A stretch of DNA of 32,479 bases from contig NZ_JARWPM010000370.1 in NCBI RefSeq assembly GCF_029869215.1, forward strand, positions 1 through 32,479, read 5' to 3'. Within the stretch, counting starts at the first letter, position 1. Every line of letters begins with the position of its first letter. The stretch is from Nocardia carnea (GTDB lineage: Bacteria; Actinomycetota; Actinomycetes; Mycobacteriales; Mycobacteriaceae). The notes beneath the pieces are model-generated. The model saw nothing but the letters and a program-made list of their open reading frames with translations. It was not told the origin of the DNA and ran no database searches. Position numbers and translations under genes: made by a program. Positions 31,798 through 32,479 of the stretch are shown here, piece after piece.

Positions 31798-31895
31798 AGC
31801 GCAATGGTATGCCCTGCTCGCAGACTTATCGATGGTGTTGGCGCCGCTCACGTGCGCAGCCGGTGGTGCGGCCTGTATGTGCTCGTGGATTCGAG

Positions 31896-32479
31896 CTATC
31901 GCCTGGTTGCGCGCAGGATTGCCGTCTCGACCGGGGAGGCTGACCCAGAACCGGTAGCTGGAGCGCCATCAGCGGGACCGAGATTCGGCTGGGCCAGGAA
32001 ACGGGGCTCGGTACCGCGGTGGGGTTGGCCGGCGTGAACGAGGAACGGGTGGCACAGGTACACATCGCCCGCCCGGCCGGTGGCGAAGGCGAGTGGGCGA
32101 TGCGCGGTGGCCGGTTCGGCGCGGCGGGCCAGTTCGCGGGCGTCGAGTCCGGCCTCGCCCTCGGGTTCGAGGATTCGGGCGACGTCCAGGTGAGACCCGG
32201 TCCGTATTCGGGTGGGTGCATCGGACTCGCCGGTATCGGAGAAGAGGAACAGCATCAGCAGGGCGCGGTTCTTCGAATGGATATTGACCCGCCAGCTGAG
32301 ATAGTCGGCCGGGCTCGAATCCGGCCCCGGAAAGCTGGCATCCACATGCCAGCCGTCGAGTACGGCGGGTTCGTTGCCCGGAAACCGGATGACGAACCCC
32401 CCGAGACCCGTTCGGGGCACCCATCGCTTCGGGCCGACGAGCCGGTCGAATGCGGCGTGCAGGCGCGGTGTGTTGGCGG
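31896..32479 (-). CDS. Phytanoyl-CoA dioxygenase (PhyH) family protein, 5' end beyond window
   Basis: The C-terminal 193 or so residues of an Fe(II)/2-oxoglutarate-dependent dioxygenase-type protein. The frame is open to the right edge (NTPRLHAAFDRLVGPKRW), so the start lies outside. GWHVDASFPGP gives the HxD metal ligands. YLCHPFLVHAGQPHRGTEPR gives the distal His and the 2-oxoglutarate-binding Arg. Both halves of the facial triad are therefore present and activity is likely. NIHSKNRALLMLFLFSDTGE and RTGSHLDVARIL are typical PhyH core strands. A GTG at 32420 could be mistaken for the start, but family sequence continues upstream of it. Substrate unknown. Confidence 0.85.
   Translation of the reverse strand, partial: ANTPRLHAAFDRLVGPKRWVPRTGLGGFVIRFPGNEPAVLDGWHVDASFPGPDSSPADYLSWRVNIHSKNRALLMLFLFSDTGESDAPTRIRTGSHLDVARILEPEGEAGLDARELARRAEPATAHRPLAFATGRAGDVYLCHPFLVHAGQPHRGTEPRFLAQPNLGPADGAPATGSGSASPVETAILRATRR

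Noticed and set aside
32420..32422. GTG as the start of the PhyH-family gene
   Set aside because: Family-like sequence continues upstream in the same frame to the window edge, so the true start lies outside.

Overview
The window is high-GC actinobacterial DNA. Codon use is strongly GC-biased, GTG/TTG starts are frequent, and several genes appear leaderless, with a TAnnnT -10 box 5-7 nt before the start codon. The gene content points to a mycolic-acid-forming actinomycete, most likely Nocardia or a close relative. From memory, several products closely match Mycobacterium tuberculosis proteins: FadE5 (611 aa), Dcd (190 aa), UdgA, the AspC/AlaA-type aminotransferase and the Rv0312-type Hsp70-like Pro/Thr-rich protein. 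The last four come from one neighbourhood in M. tuberculosis (about Rv0312-Rv0337), here in a different order. The genus call is inference; no search was run.

Layout. 1-141 looks like poor-quality contig-end sequence. 142-7425 holds lipid and envelope functions: fadE5 with a promoter overlapped by inverted repeats, a small alpha/beta hydrolase, a methyltransferase, a secreted DUF4185 protein (possible endo-D-arabinanase), and a translationally coupled thiolase-like/crotonase pair. 7612-10696 holds an alpha/beta hydrolase, a lipoprotein, a heptanucleotide tandem repeat, a frameshifted FMN reductase and a flavin reductase. 10705-13640 is accessory in character: a decayed VOC fragment, two overlapping small unknown genes divergent from an XRE regulator, a 39-aa membrane peptide and an orphan operator-like element, ending at the 3' side of tRNA-Gly(CCC). 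13814-17724 holds a VOC protein, dcd, and two TetR genes, each divergent from a target gene across a striking palindromic operator. 17868-19929 is a second small unknown gene facing a large XRE/TPR regulator. 20015-27622 is the conserved core: aminotransferase, a 6C-type small RNA, a YibE/F membrane protein, a 944-aa Hsp70-like membrane protein and UDP-glucose dehydrogenase. 27994-32479 holds a YdcF-like protein, a two-gene acyl-CoA dehydrogenase operon resembling heteromeric FadE pairs, a Uma2 nuclease-fold protein and the 3' part of a PhyH-family dioxygenase gene that runs off the window.

How genes work together. The acyl-CoA dehydrogenases, thiolase-like protein and crotonase all act on acyl-CoA thioesters. 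FadE5 and the FadE pair each have an inverted-repeat element at the promoter, suggesting local transcriptional control of lipid breakdown. The DUF4185 protein, UdgA, the lipoprotein and the Hsp70-like membrane protein suggest cell-envelope roles. The most distinctive items are the 6C RNA with two identical C7 loops, the Hsp70-like ATPase with a roughly 540-residue low-complexity linker in place of a substrate-binding domain, the two regulator/small-protein modules and the set of clean palindromic operators.
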